In this document: positions 1 to 8,460 of the stretch, in pieces
Numbering within the stretch: position 1 is the first letter of the stretch
How the letters are laid out: every line of letters starts with the position of its first letter
Assembly (NCBI GenBank): GCA_036796255.1
Contig: DAIRDH010000048.1
Span: 1-24,575, forward strand
Source of the DNA: T3Sed10-241 sp036796255
Lineage (GTDB): Bacteria; Bacteroidota; Bacteroidia; Flavobacteriales_D; Cryomorphaceae
Length of the DNA stretch: 24,575 bases
Reading direction: 5' to 3'
The notes under the pieces: model-generated
Told to the model about the DNA's origin: nothing
What the model saw: the letters and a program-made list of their open reading frames with translations, nothing else
The model's database searches: none
Position numbers and translations under genes: made by a program

Positions 1-722
1 CCGGCAAAAGTATCGCCTGCGCCTGTGGGATCCATCACGTCTTCCAAAGGCATGGCAGGAGCGTAAAACATATTGTCTTTGTCAATGAGCAACGCACCGT
101 TCTCTCCTTTTTTAATCACGATGTAGCGCGGTCCCATTCCGAGGATTTTGCGGGCGGCTTTTACCAGGCTGTACTCGCCTGAGAGTTGTCGCGCTTCTTC
201 ATCATTGATGGTGATAACATCAACCTTGGCGATCACCTGACGCAGCTCGTCCATGGCAATGTCCATCCAAAAGTTCATGGTGTCGAGCACAATGAGCTTG
301 GGTTTTTGCTCAAGTTGGTCTATAACGCTAAGCTGAACGGCTGGCGCGAGGTTGCCGAGCATAAGGAAATCGCAATTGCGGTATGACGCCGGTAGTTCCG
401 GCTTGAAATCGGCCAGTACATTGAGCTGGGTTTCGAGGGTATCGCGCGAGTTCATGTCGTAATGGTACTTACCCTCCCAGAAAAAAGATTTCTCTCCTTG
501 CTTGATTTGAAGGCCATCTAAATTGACATTTCGCTGCTTCAGGCCGTCCAGAAAAGCCGTTGGAAAGTCATCTCCAACAACTGAAACGAGCTTGATATTT
601 TTATACAACTGACTTGCCGACAGTGCGATGTATGTTGCTGCCCCCCCTACAATTTTATCGGATGACCCAAAGGGGGTTGAAATCTTATCAAATGCTACGG
701 TACCTACGACTACTAAACTCAT
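1..722 (-). CDS. PfkB-family carbohydrate kinase (3' end outside window)
   Basis: ATP-dependent kinase of the PfkB/ribokinase superfamily, probably phosphorylating a sugar or nucleoside in the cytoplasm; the substrate cannot be read from the sequence. The protein starts MSLVVVGTVAFDKI at the ATG complementary to 720-722 and has the early glycine pair VGGAATY. The last visible residues contain DPTGAGDTFAG, the PfkB signature 2, whose GAGD aspartate is the catalytic base. About 240 codons are visible and the C-terminal end lies left of base 1, which fits a family of about 300 residues. The gene diverges from the tRNA-Asn gene, with an exact TAnnTTTG promoter element just upstream. Family assignment is firm; adenosine kinase, ribokinase or fructokinase remain possible. 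Confidence 0.9.
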   Translation of the reverse strand, partial: MSLVVVGTVAFDKISTPFGSSDKIVGGAATYIALSASQLYKNIKLVSVVGDDFPTAFLDGLKQRNVNLDGLQIKQGEKSFFWEGKYHYDMNSRDTLETQLNVLADFKPELPASYRNCDFLMLGNLAPAVQLSVIDQLEQKPKLIVLDTMNFWMDIAMDELRQVIAKVDVITINDEEARQLSGEYSLVKAARKILGMGPRYIVIKKGENGALLIDKDNMFYAPAMPLEDVMDPTGAGDTFA

Positions 723-736
723 GCTAAATTTTTTGC

Positions 737-744
737 CAAAGATA
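737..744 (-). promoter_or_regulatory. Bacteroidota -7 element for the PfkB kinase gene
   Basis: On the minus strand this reads TATCTTTG, an exact match to the Bacteroidota sigma-ABfr -7 consensus TAnnTTTG. It lies 15 bases before the kinase ATG, implying a very short leader. I see no clear TTG at the -33 position. The assignment is by motif and position only. Confidence 0.5.
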
Positions 745-775
745 TTGGTTAATCCCAAGTTTTGGAGTAATATTG
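745..775 (+). promoter_or_regulatory. Candidate promoter of tRNA-Asn
   Basis: TTG at 745-747, a 20-base spacer, then TAATATTG at 768-775, one mismatch from TAnnTTTG. The spacing is that expected for a -33/-7 pair. The predicted start near 782 would leave a short 5' leader before the tRNA at 799. The element abuts the divergent kinase promoter. Confidence 0.5.
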
Positions 776-798
776 CACCCCGATTTTAAACAATTCAC

Positions 799-872
799 TC
801 CTCCTTAGCTCAGCTGGTTAGAGCATCTGACTGTTAATCAGAGGGTCCTTGGTTCGAGCCCAAGAGGAGGAG
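799..872 (+). tRNA. tRNA-Asn (anticodon GTT)
   Basis: A complete cloverleaf of 74 nt. The acceptor stem TCCTCCT (799-805) pairs with AGGAGGA (865-871) and the discriminator is G872. The anticodon stem TCTGA (826-830) pairs with TCAGA (838-842) around loop CTGTTAA, with anticodon GTT at 833-835. The T stem CTTGG/CCAAG (848-852, 860-864) closes the loop TTCGAGC. The 3' CCA is not encoded. It is a solitary tRNA gene, followed at once by a strong hairpin terminator. Confidence 0.97.
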
Positions 873-875
873 CAG

Positions 876-907
876 AAAAACCGCCGCACTTTGTGTGGCG
901 GTTTTTT
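876..907. terminator. Bidirectional intrinsic terminator
   Basis: A 14-bp stem from AAAAACCGCCGCAC (876-889) and GTGTGGCGGTTTTT (893-906) with a TTT loop and one G-T wobble. The outer A:T pairs put a U-run on the 3' side in both directions. It sits 3 bases after tRNA-Asn on the plus strand and 10 bases beyond the stop codon of the convergent membrane protein gene, so it can serve both transcripts. Confidence 0.88.
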
Positions 908-917
908 CTTTATGTAC

Positions 918-2720
918 CTAGTCCTTGGTGTATACTTTTATCCGCAGTCCGTTGACCAGCAGTGAGTCTTGCCCCCGATTCCACAAATAGGCCTGAAACA
1001 TATCGTGCCGGCTGCGCACATGCGGACTCAGAAAGAATGACTGTGTTTGAACTTTTCCGGAAAGGGAATCTGCATTTTGGATATACAGAAGTGGGGCATA
1101 TGCGCGATAGCCATAATTGCCCTCCTCGCGCTTCATCGCCATCACCGTGAGTAGAGACTCGTGGGGTATTTCAGCAAAATCTGTTTCCAAGCCAATCCAA
1201 CAATGCTCCTCAGGGCACAGGCTCCCAAATGGCATTTGAAAATCCTGAAAAAATTCCTGTCCACCCAACTGCAGCGGAAAGTTGATGCCTTCAAAAGGGT
1301 ACGTTTGGTGCAAAGAATAACCGGGAGGAACTGTTTTAACCTCCGTATCCACCACACTAAATCGGTCAAGTGCGGTGAGATGCGCTTTGGTAGGGTCGTA
1401 ATTGCGGTCCCAGAAGCTTGCGAAATAATAAGCTGCAGTTTCGGTTTCGTTGAGGCGTACGCCCCTACTGTACTGAAAGCTCTGCCAAAAGTTGAGCGTG
1501 ATACAGAGTGCAGTAAAAGCCCAAAAGAGCGCCGTGCGAATTGCCTTGTTCGAGCCCAATATGGATCCTACAAGTGCGGCAAGAGGCAAGGACAATACTG
1601 CATAGAGCTGAATGACGGAGCGTTGCCCCCAGCCCCCTCCATACCACCAGTTGGTCCAGCTCGAGGCTACATAGATGAAAAGGGCTACATACACCGCCGC
1701 AGGCAAGAGGCGCTTGTCGCCGCGCAGCCATCGCCAATACAGGTATACCAGAACCAAGGCCATAAATGGCGTATAGAGCAGCCAGCCTTTTTTGAAACTG
1801 AAGAGGTAGGAGAATGTGTAGGGCTTGTGAAGATCCAGTCCTTCAGCCGGGTTGCCATAGCTGTTGATGATCCAATCACCCCCGGCTACCTTCCAGTATG
1901 CGAGTTGAACCACACCAATCAAAGCGGTGACGGATGCCAAGGCCAAAAGGTGGGCTATGGGTATGGCAAACAGCCTGCGCAGTGTATCGCGAAAGCCGAG
2001 GTTGTATACCAAAGCGGGCCATAGCATCGCCGGAACTACGGCGAGCAACTCAGTAGGCCTCGACAAGCCCATGAGTCCGAGCAGCAATCCTGCAAAAAGG
2101 GCATATTGCAAGCTGGGCTTTTGAAAATAGCGCTGTATGGCGAGCAAAAACAGTGGCAGGAGGAAGAGCAGGGTTCCATTTGCCGCAAGGCCTGAAGTGA
2201 TGAGGTAATAAAAGGCATTGGTTGCAAAAAAGAGCAGCAAGAGGGTGATGGCAATGGTAACTGGCTTGAAGTGAGGCTTCAGCAATCGTGCAATGCAAAC
2301 AAATGCCAACCAGTGATACAGGAATGAGCCCACGCGCATGGCAAACTCATAAGGCGCAGAAAATCCATCTGTGGGATAGCCGCCAAGCTTGGCCGCAAGG
2401 TGACCTATGAAGAAGAATGGAGAATAAAGCACCGCTATGCCCGCCGGATAGCGGATGATGTGGCGGCCATTGGGCAAGCTCGTGAATTGGTACAGCGTTG
2501 AGCTCGGCGCATAGGTATCGAAAATGGCCTTTGGGTACTCCAGGCTTTCCAGAATGAGCGTGTGCTCAAAGAAAATAAGTGGCAGGTAGAAGTAGTAGCC
2601 AAAAGCATCCCAGCTGATTACATTTCCCTTGTCATAGCTGAGCAAGAGGTGCACAAGAAAGGTGAGTGCAATAAGCGATAGCGCTACGCGAATGGGATGC
2701 TGTCTCAGTGATCTCACCAT
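918..2720 (-). CDS. Polytopic membrane protein, GT-C-like glycosyltransferase candidate
   Basis: A 600-residue integral membrane protein not matched to a named family. It starts with a basic tail and a first hydrophobic helix (about residues 11-29), then a polar loop with VISWDAFGYYFYLP. An acidic residue here (D38) in the first external loop is the usual place for the catalytic aspartate of GT-C, lipid-linked sugar transferases. Many hydrophobic helices follow to about residue 420, then a mainly soluble C-terminal part with few hydrophobic runs. It starts 19 bases after the stop of the CoA-transferase subunit B gene and is the last gene of the minus-strand run, ending at the bidirectional terminator. 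GT-C function is inferred from topology and the acidic loop; donor and acceptor are unknown. Confidence 0.75.
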   Translation of the reverse strand: MVRSLRQHPIRVALSLIALTFLVHLLLSYDKGNVISWDAFGYYFYLPLIFFEHTLILESLEYPKAIFDTYAPSSTLYQFTSLPNGRHIIRYPAGIAVLYSPFFFIGHLAAKLGGYPTDGFSAPYEFAMRVGSFLYHWLAFVCIARLLKPHFKPVTIAITLLLLFFATNAFYYLITSGLAANGTLLFLLPLFLLAIQRYFQKPSLQYALFAGLLLGLMGLSRPTELLAVVPAMLWPALVYNLGFRDTLRRLFAIPIAHLLALASVTALIGVVQLAYWKVAGGDWIINSYGNPAEGLDLHKPYTFSYLFSFKKGWLLYTPFMALVLVYLYWRWLRGDKRLLPAAVYVALFIYVASSWTNWWYGGGWGQRSVIQLYAVLSLPLAALVGSILGSNKAIRTALFWAFTALCITLNFWQSFQYSRGVRLNETETAAYYFASFWDRNYDPTKAHLTALDRFSVVDTEVKTVPPGYSLHQTYPFEGINFPLQLGGQEFFQDFQMPFGSLCPEEHCWIGLETDFAEIPHESLLTVMAMKREEGNYGYRAYAPLLYIQNADSLSGKVQTQSFFLSPHVRSRHDMFQAYLWNRGQDSLLVNGLRIKVYTKD

Positions 2721-2739
2721 TTCGAAATTTAAGGTTTCC

Positions 2740-3399
2740 TTACAAATCTATGGTCACCACATTTTCAGCAATGATGAGCTTGCCAGCAGTGGCTTTCTTG
2801 ACCTCTTCAAGGCTCACTCCTGGTGCCAGTTCACGCAACACGAAGCCTCCCTCAGGAGCAATGTCCAGAACGCCAAGGTCGGTGACAATGCGCTTCACAC
2901 AGCCTACGCCGGTGAGTGGCAGGCTACACGTTGGCAGCAATTTACTCTCCCCGCGCTTGTTGGTGTGGTTCATCGCAACGATGATATTCTCAGCGCTGGC
3001 CACGAGGTCCATCGCGCCTCCCATTCCTTTCACCATCACACCCGGTATTTTCCAGTTGGCGATGTCACCAGTTTCCGATACTTCCATGGCTCCCAGCACA
3101 GTGAGCTGCACATGCTGCCCGCGTATCATGGCAAAGCTTGTGGCCGAGTCGAAGAAACTCGCGCCTGATTTCACAGTGATGGTTTGCTTGCCGGCATTGA
3201 TCAAATCTGCATCTTCCTCTCCTTCAAAGGGGAAGGGCCCCATGCCCAGCACACCATTTTCCGATTGAAATTCAACCGATATACCATCGGGCACATGGTT
3301 GGCCACGAGGGTGGGAATGCCAATGCCCAGATTTACGTAGTAGCCGTCTTTCAGTTCCTTCGCTATTCGCTTGGCGATGCCATTTTTGTCTAGTGCCAT
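2740..3399 (-). CDS. scoB: 3-oxoacid (succinyl/acetoacetyl) CoA-transferase subunit B
   Basis: Beta subunit of a family I CoA-transferase, which moves CoA between succinyl-CoA and a 3-oxoacid such as acetoacetate through a glutamyl-CoA intermediate. The 219-residue protein has NLGIGIPTLVANHVP near the N-terminus and SENGVLGMGP, in which E47 is the expected nucleophilic glutamate. GGAMDLV and the C-terminal LRELAPGVSLEEV region are also typical. Length is normal for a separate B subunit. Its partner, subunit A, is not adjacent: a GT-C-like gene of about 1.9 kb lies between them, 36 bases upstream of this start. Other family I transferases (for example acetate CoA-transferase) have similar sequences, so the acyl substrate is less certain than the family. 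Confidence 0.93.
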   Translation of the reverse strand: MALDKNGIAKRIAKELKDGYYVNLGIGIPTLVANHVPDGISVEFQSENGVLGMGPFPFEGEEDADLINAGKQTITVKSGASFFDSATSFAMIRGQHVQLTVLGAMEVSETGDIANWKIPGVMVKGMGGAMDLVASAENIIVAMNHTNKRGESKLLPTCSLPLTGVGCVKRIVTDLGVLDIAPEGGFVLRELAPGVSLEEVKKATAGKLIIAENVVTIDL

Positions 3400-3435
3400 G
3401 GGTGTTTCAATTTATAGAAGTGGTGAATTTACAAT

Positions 3436-5295
3436 TTATCTTTTGCCTGCCGCGCTTGAAGCAGTAGGTGCCTGGAGCAGGTCTATCTCATCAAATTTAA
3501 CGCTGTACTCCACGCCTTTTACATTCCAGAGGTAGCACACCAGCTTCGTGCTGCCTTTCGGCAAATGGACCATGCGCCTCAATTCCAAGGTATCCCCATG
3601 GTAAGCCCCGTCCATCCAATTGAGGCCCATGTAGTCATAGTACACCTGCTTGCCACTTTCATCGTTGGCTGAAATAACCACGTCACATACAAGCGGCCTG
3701 GCTTCGCTATTTATCTGAAAGGTAAGGTCCAGCGCTTCAAGGCTGTCCAGCAAGGAACGGTCATCAGTGACAAAAAAGTTAAAGTATTCGGCATTGCCAG
3801 CATAGCCGGGCAAGTCAGCTGCCTGGTGGAAAGCCTTCCATTGCAAGGGCTCGCGCCGTTGCATGAGGTAGGTGTCATTGCGCGGGTCTTTGTGCACGGT
3901 GTCGTGGGTCAAGGCAAGGTCATCACAATTTTGGCGGAAGCAAATGGCGAAGTCAGCGCGTCCTTTGGCATGGCGCAAAGGTGTGAGCGGAGAGAGCTTG
4001 GTATCGTGAAGAAAGGTATTGTAACCCCAACTTGTGGCCGTGAGGAAATATCCTTCTACCAGGGTTTTCCCATTGGGCTGCTGCCCGGCGACATATTTGT
4101 ATAGCTCCGGATGCACGTGCAATTCGCGCCAAAGCCTGGTATAGCCCAGGTTGGCGCCCGCAATCGCCAGCAAGGGAATGGCCGCCAATAAGAGTGCGCC
4201 ATACTTCTGCTTTGGAGCTTTGAGTGCCACAGCATCAAAGCGATACGTGAGCACAACCAGAAACAGCGGAATAAAGTAGAGCCCGGTACGGTCTTCGGGA
4301 TAATTCACCTCGAGCAGGTGGCAGAGCAATATGGCGCCCAAGGCATTTGCGATTAGAAACACCGCCGCTATGGCCCCGACATCAGGATTTGTCAAATAGC
4401 CCCGCAGCCAGTGTGCAATCAGGTACAAGCCTGCGGCGAGGCCGATGATGGCTACCACCCAGGCCAAAGCCATGTTGTCAGAATACAACATGTATTTGTT
4501 GATCGTGCGCACAGTAACTTCCACAAAACCATCTTTCTCACCGTAATACAGCAAGCCCCGGTTGCGCATGGCCATGGCGTAAATCGCCAGAGCTCCAAAA
4601 GGCAATAGGCCACCGAATATGTAAGGGAGGAAATGTCTTTTCAGCTTGCTGAAACCAAAGTTTACAAAGATCATCAGCGCCATGAAGCACAAGGCGATGA
4701 GGTAGCTGTTGAGCATGCTCATATTTGCCAACAAGCCCAGCACTAGGCTGAGCCAGGTGAGCCATTGAAGCCTGGGCTGATAGGTGGCGAAGTAGCGGGA
4801 CATATAGTAAATGGCAGCCACAAAACCGGCCATGCCCAGGCCATATCCCCTTGTCTGCGCAAAAAAGTCCAGCAGCAAGGGAGCGCTCATTAAAGCCAGG
4901 GCACCAAGGAAAAATACGAAACCCGAGCGCAGCCCCGAAAGCAATCGATAGATGTAATATGCATAAACCCCAAATGCCAATACATTGGGCAGGCGCAGCC
5001 AGATAAGGTCGGCACCGAAAAGCCTGTAGAGCGGATAAACCAAGGCCGAATTTAGAATGTGGTTGTTGGCGTCCCACACCATGTTGTGAGGCAAAAATTC
5101 GCCGCGCTGTATGTACAGAAAAAAAGTAACAGCCTCATCGTGCGAAATGGGAACCAAAATGGCCCGAAGCAATACGTACACAAAAGCAACAAAGGCAATT
5201 GCGGCGAAGGGTTTAGCGCGTGCTTGAAAGGCTCCGGGCGAGATCAAGCGATCAGGATTTGGGGCGCACTGTGCGTTGCTCGATGCGCTTTTCAT
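3436..5295 (-). CDS. Polytopic membrane protein, GT-C-like glycosyltransferase candidate, between scoA and scoB
   Basis: About 619 residues from the first ATG. After a 30-residue polar N-terminus comes a hydrophobic helix, then VPISHDEAVTFFLY with adjacent D and E, followed by NNHILNSALVYPLY. That DE loop and the downstream N-x-H-x-L segment are typical of GT-C (ArnT/PMT-like) enzymes that use polyprenyl-phosphate sugars at the membrane. About ten more helices precede a soluble C-terminal part of roughly 150 residues. The ATG (complement of 5293-5295) overlaps the 3' end of scoA by 44 bases in another frame. A TTG just past the scoA stop (5245-5247) is an alternative start that would avoid the overlap; an upstream TTG at 5346 is less likely. 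The overlap suggests translational coupling. Substrate unknown. Confidence 0.78.
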   Translation of the reverse strand: MKSASSNAQCAPNPDRLISPGAFQARAKPFAAIAFVAFVYVLLRAILVPISHDEAVTFFLYIQRGEFLPHNMVWDANNHILNSALVYPLYRLFGADLIWLRLPNVLAFGVYAYYIYRLLSGLRSGFVFFLGALALMSAPLLLDFFAQTRGYGLGMAGFVAAIYYMSRYFATYQPRLQWLTWLSLVLGLLANMSMLNSYLIALCFMALMIFVNFGFSKLKRHFLPYIFGGLLPFGALAIYAMAMRNRGLLYYGEKDGFVEVTVRTINKYMLYSDNMALAWVVAIIGLAAGLYLIAHWLRGYLTNPDVGAIAAVFLIANALGAILLCHLLEVNYPEDRTGLYFIPLFLVVLTYRFDAVALKAPKQKYGALLLAAIPLLAIAGANLGYTRLWRELHVHPELYKYVAGQQPNGKTLVEGYFLTATSWGYNTFLHDTKLSPLTPLRHAKGRADFAICFRQNCDDLALTHDTVHKDPRNDTYLMQRREPLQWKAFHQAADLPGYAGNAEYFNFFVTDDRSLLDSLEALDLTFQINSEARPLVCDVVISANDESGKQVYYDYMGLNWMDGAYHGDTLELRRMVHLPKGSTKLVCYLWNVKGVEYSVKFDEIDLLQAPTASSAAGKR

Positions 5296-5950
5296 AAGCG
5301 GCGCCCTGGAATATGCGCTGTACGAAAATGCCAGGTGTGTGCACAAAATTAGGGTCGAGCTCTCCCGCGGGTACCAATTCCTCTACTTCCGCAATGGTGA
5401 TCTTGCCCGCCATGGCCATCATCGGGTTAAAATTGCGCGCAGAGCCTTTGAATACAAGGTTGCCTTCGGTATCTCCTTTCCAGGCCTTTACAATTGCAAA
5501 ATCAGACTTGAAAGCATGCTCGAGGATGTACTGCTTGCCATCAAATTCGCGCACTTCTTTGCCTTCAGCCACCTCGGTACCGTAGCCGGCCGGGGTGAAG
5601 AATGCGGGTATGCCGGCACCCGTGGCCCTGCATCGCTCCGCCAAAGTTCCTTGAGGGATGAGCTCTACTTCGAGTTCACCGCTCAGCATTTGGCGTTCAA
5701 ACTCTTTGTTTTCACCCACATAGGACGAGATCATTTTTTTGATTTGCTTTTTCTGCAAAAGCAATCCCAAGCCGAAATCATCCACACCGGCATTATTTGA
5801 AATACAAGTAAGTCCGGTAACGGAGCTTTCTGACAATGCTTTGATACAATTTTCAGGGATGCCGCACAGTCCAAAACCACCGAGCATGATGGTCATGCCC
5901 GAGGCGATGCCTTTGATGGCTTCTTCGGCATTGGCTACTTGTTTGTTCAT
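5252..5950 (-). CDS. scoA: 3-oxoacid (succinyl/acetoacetyl) CoA-transferase subunit A
   Basis: Alpha subunit of a family I CoA-transferase; with subunit B it forms the active enzyme for acetoacetate or ketone-body use. The 232-residue protein shows GGFGLCGIPENCI near the N-terminus, SNNAGVDDFGLG, and GAGIPAFFTPAGYGT, all characteristic of the A subunit. FVQRIFQ near the C-terminus is also typical. It begins 12 bases after the stop of the penicillin-binding protein gene, so it is probably in that transcript. The last 44 bases overlap the predicted start of a GT-C-like gene, which splits the usual scoA-scoB pair. Confidence 0.94.
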   Translation of the reverse strand: MNKQVANAEEAIKGIASGMTIMLGGFGLCGIPENCIKALSESSVTGLTCISNNAGVDDFGLGLLLQKKQIKKMISSYVGENKEFERQMLSGELEVELIPQGTLAERCRATGAGIPAFFTPAGYGTEVAEGKEVREFDGKQYILEHAFKSDFAIVKAWKGDTEGNLVFKGSARNFNPMMAMAGKITIAEVEELVPAGELDPNFVHTPGIFVQRIFQGAAYEKRIEQRTVRPKS

Positions 5951-5962
5951 GGTGTGATGTGT

Positions 5963-8392
5963 TTACCAGGTTATTTCTTCCTGGGTGTCAAAAATATTGA
6001 GGGACCGCGCATAGGCATCGCAGTCGAGCTCGACATTGATATTGTCGGGGCGGGCAAAATTTTCCTGAGACACATTGAGTGTTGAGTCGGCATAAGCCGC
6101 TTTCATGTAGAATCCCCAGATGGGCAAGGCCATGTTGGTACCCATACCCAGTGTCAATGTCCGGAAGTGTACCGAGCGGTCTTCAGCACCTACCCACACA
6201 CCGGTGACCAGATCGGGGGTGAGGCCAATAAACCAGCCGTCAGATTGGTTCTGGGTGGTTCCGGTTTTTCCGGCTATTTTAATAGACCGGTCGAAGCCAT
6301 CGTAACCTCTGTTGGGCAAATCAGAACGCAGGCGCTGGGCGGTTCCTGTTTTTTTGCCGGTGTGCTTGTTATACACCCCATCAATGGTGCCTTCCATCAG
6401 GCTGAGCATGGTATAAGCGGTGCGCTCATCCATTGCTTCCTTGGTTTGGGGCTGCATCTGGTAGATGGGGTTGCCATTTTTGTCCTCAATGCGCACCACG
6501 TATACGGGCTTGATGTGTACCCCCATATTGGCAAAAGTAGCGTTGGCCGAAGTGATTTCCAGAAGGGACAAGTCAGCCACGCCGAAGCATTGTGAAACCA
6601 CAGGTTCCATAGGGCTTTCGATGCCGAGGTCACGGGCCAGCTTGATAACCGCCTCAGGACCAAACTGCTTCATGACCCAGGCTGTGACGGTGTTCACGGA
6701 ATTGGCAAGGCCCCATTTCAGGGAAACCATATAGCCATAATCGCGGCCAGGATCGTGGGGGGTGTAGTCTTGCTGCAGGTTGAAAGTTCCCTTCTGAAAA
6801 GTGGTAGGTACCTTGGGCACTTCATAGCAGGGCGAGTAGCCCTCGCGAATGGCTGTGGCGTAAACGAAAGGCTTGAAGGTAGAACCCACTTGCCGCTTGC
6901 CTTGCTTTACCATGTCGTATTTGAAATACTTGTAGTTGTTTCCACCTACCCATGCCTTCACAAAGCCGGTAGCCGGGTCGATACTCACGAGCCCGGCCCT
7001 CAATATACTTTTGTAGTAAACGATGCTGTCCATGGGGGTGAGCAAAGTGTCTTTTTCGCCCTGCCAGGTAAAAACTTTCATGGGCACCGCCACATTGCTG
7101 AATATCCAATCTACGCTATCTTTCGGCACGGCAGCCCAGCGCTCCTGGCAGTCTTCTGAATTGCATTGAAAGTGCTCTTTGCCATCCTCTGAGCCGCGTT
7201 CGATATTGACCCTTCGGTGGCAATTAGGACATTCACGGCCCGTCATATAGCGATACCGCGGCGTGCGGCGCATGGCTGTGTTTTTAATTCCGTCAATTTC
7301 GGCTGTGCTCAGGTCGTTGGCGAAGGGCGGGTTGCGGTATTTGGCCACATCGTTAAAAAATTGCTCCTGCAATTCGCCGCCCAGGTGTGCCTTAACTGCT
7401 TCTTCAGCATGCCTTTGCAATCGAGAGTCAATGGTGGTGTACACCCTGAGTCCGTCGCGGTGTATATTGTAGGGTTCTCCATTCGCTTTCGCGTAAATGT
7501 AGTTGCCCTTGGCGTCCTTTGCGGCAAATGTCTCTTTCAGTTCAGCCCTCAATACTTCGCGGAAATAGGGTGCCAAACCTTCCTTGTGGTCTTCCATTTG
7601 AACGTTGAGGTGCAGGGGCTCCAGCGACAATGAATCGTATTCGGCTTTGCTGAGAAAGTCATTGCGCACCATTTGCTTAAGTACGGTATTGCGGCGAATG
7701 ACAGCGCGCTCGGGTCGGCGGATGGGATTGTAATAATCGGGGCCTTTGGCCATGCCAATCAACATTGCAGCTTGCTCAATTTTGAGAGAGTCAGGCGCTA
7801 CACCGAAGTATACGTTTGCCGCCGACTTGATTCCAACCGCGTTGTTGATCCAATCAAACTTATTGAGGTAAAGTGTGATGATTTCATCTTTCGTGTAGCG
7901 CCTCTCGAGCCTTACCGCAATGATCCACTCCTGAAATTTTTGGAACACACGCTGCACGCCGTTGGCAGGTTTCTCCGTGAAGAGCATTTTTGACAACTGC
8001 TGTGTGATGGTGCTGGCGCCCCCTTTCTTTCCAAGGAAAATGGCAGCGCGCATGGTGCCCCGCAAGTCGATGCCTGAATGGTCATAAAAGCGCTCGTCCT
8101 CAGTCGCTACAAGGGCTTGCACCAGATAGGGCGAAAGCGATTGAAAGTCGACATTGGTACGATTTTCAAGGTAAAATTTTCCCAGCACCTCACCATCGGC
8201 TGAGATTACTTCAGTGGCCAGGTTGGTCTTGGGATTGGCCAATGCTGCTGTATCGGGAAGGTCGCTGTTGTTGGCAATGAGCAGCAGCACAGCCAGAGCG
8301 ATGATGGGAGCCAAGCTAAGCACCCAAAGCAGAAAGATTAACCTCTTCTTTGGAGCGCGAGATTGCTCAGGAGTTTTCGTTTTATCGGTCAT
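5963..8392 (-). CDS. Class A penicillin-binding protein 1A (transglycosylase/transpeptidase)
   Basis: Bifunctional peptidoglycan synthase of 809 residues anchored by one N-terminal helix (about 17-40). The GT51 domain has EDERFYDH (E98 the catalytic glutamate), GGASTITQQLSK (124-135) and KDEIITLYLNKF. The transpeptidase domain has STFK (nucleophile S504, K507), SVN (565-567) and KTGT (709-712), so both activities look intact. Between the two domains is a patch with C388, C391, C410 and C415 in CPNC and CNSEDC, resembling a zinc ribbon. The gene lies 68 bases after gldH and 12 bases before scoA in the same direction. Within the 68-base gap there is a perfect 6-bp inverted repeat (8423-8438). 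Confidence 0.96.
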   Translation of the reverse strand: MTDKTKTPEQSRAPKKRLIFLLWVLSLAPIIALAVLLLIANNSDLPDTAALANPKTNLATEVISADGEVLGKFYLENRTNVDFQSLSPYLVQALVATEDERFYDHSGIDLRGTMRAAIFLGKKGGASTITQQLSKMLFTEKPANGVQRVFQKFQEWIIAVRLERRYTKDEIITLYLNKFDWINNAVGIKSAANVYFGVAPDSLKIEQAAMLIGMAKGPDYYNPIRRPERAVIRRNTVLKQMVRNDFLSKAEYDSLSLEPLHLNVQMEDHKEGLAPYFREVLRAELKETFAAKDAKGNYIYAKANGEPYNIHRDGLRVYTTIDSRLQRHAEEAVKAHLGGELQEQFFNDVAKYRNPPFANDLSTAEIDGIKNTAMRRTPRYRYMTGRECPNCHRRVNIERGSEDGKEHFQCNSEDCQERWAAVPKDSVDWIFSNVAVPMKVFTWQGEKDTLLTPMDSIVYYKSILRAGLVSIDPATGFVKAWVGGNNYKYFKYDMVKQGKRQVGSTFKPFVYATAIREGYSPCYEVPKVPTTFQKGTFNLQQDYTPHDPGRDYGYMVSLKWGLANSVNTVTAWVMKQFGPEAVIKLARDLGIESPMEPVVSQCFGVADLSLLEITSANATFANMGVHIKPVYVVRIEDKNGNPIYQMQPQTKEAMDERTAYTMLSLMEGTIDGVYNKHTGKKTGTAQRLRSDLPNRGYDGFDRSIKIAGKTGTTQNQSDGWFIGLTPDLVTGVWVGAEDRSVHFRTLTLGMGTNMALPIWGFYMKAAYADSTLNVSQENFARPDNINVELDCDAYARSLNIFDTQEEITW

Positions 8393-8460
8393 GCGGTCAG
8401 AAGGGTTTGCCCCTTAAAAACGTGAAATTATCATTTCAGTGTGAGTTGACAGGCCAATTT

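Noticed and set aside
33..39. CRISPR array or rRNA genes anywhere in the window
   Set aside because: No regular spacer-repeat structure or rRNA-like sequence was found; the four TGGAAAAT copies are too short and irregular for CRISPR.
1161..2024. Open frame of 287 codons on the plus strand
   Set aside because: Lies antisense to the 600-residue membrane protein, whose hydrophobic pattern is clearly the coding one; the translation has no domain-like character.
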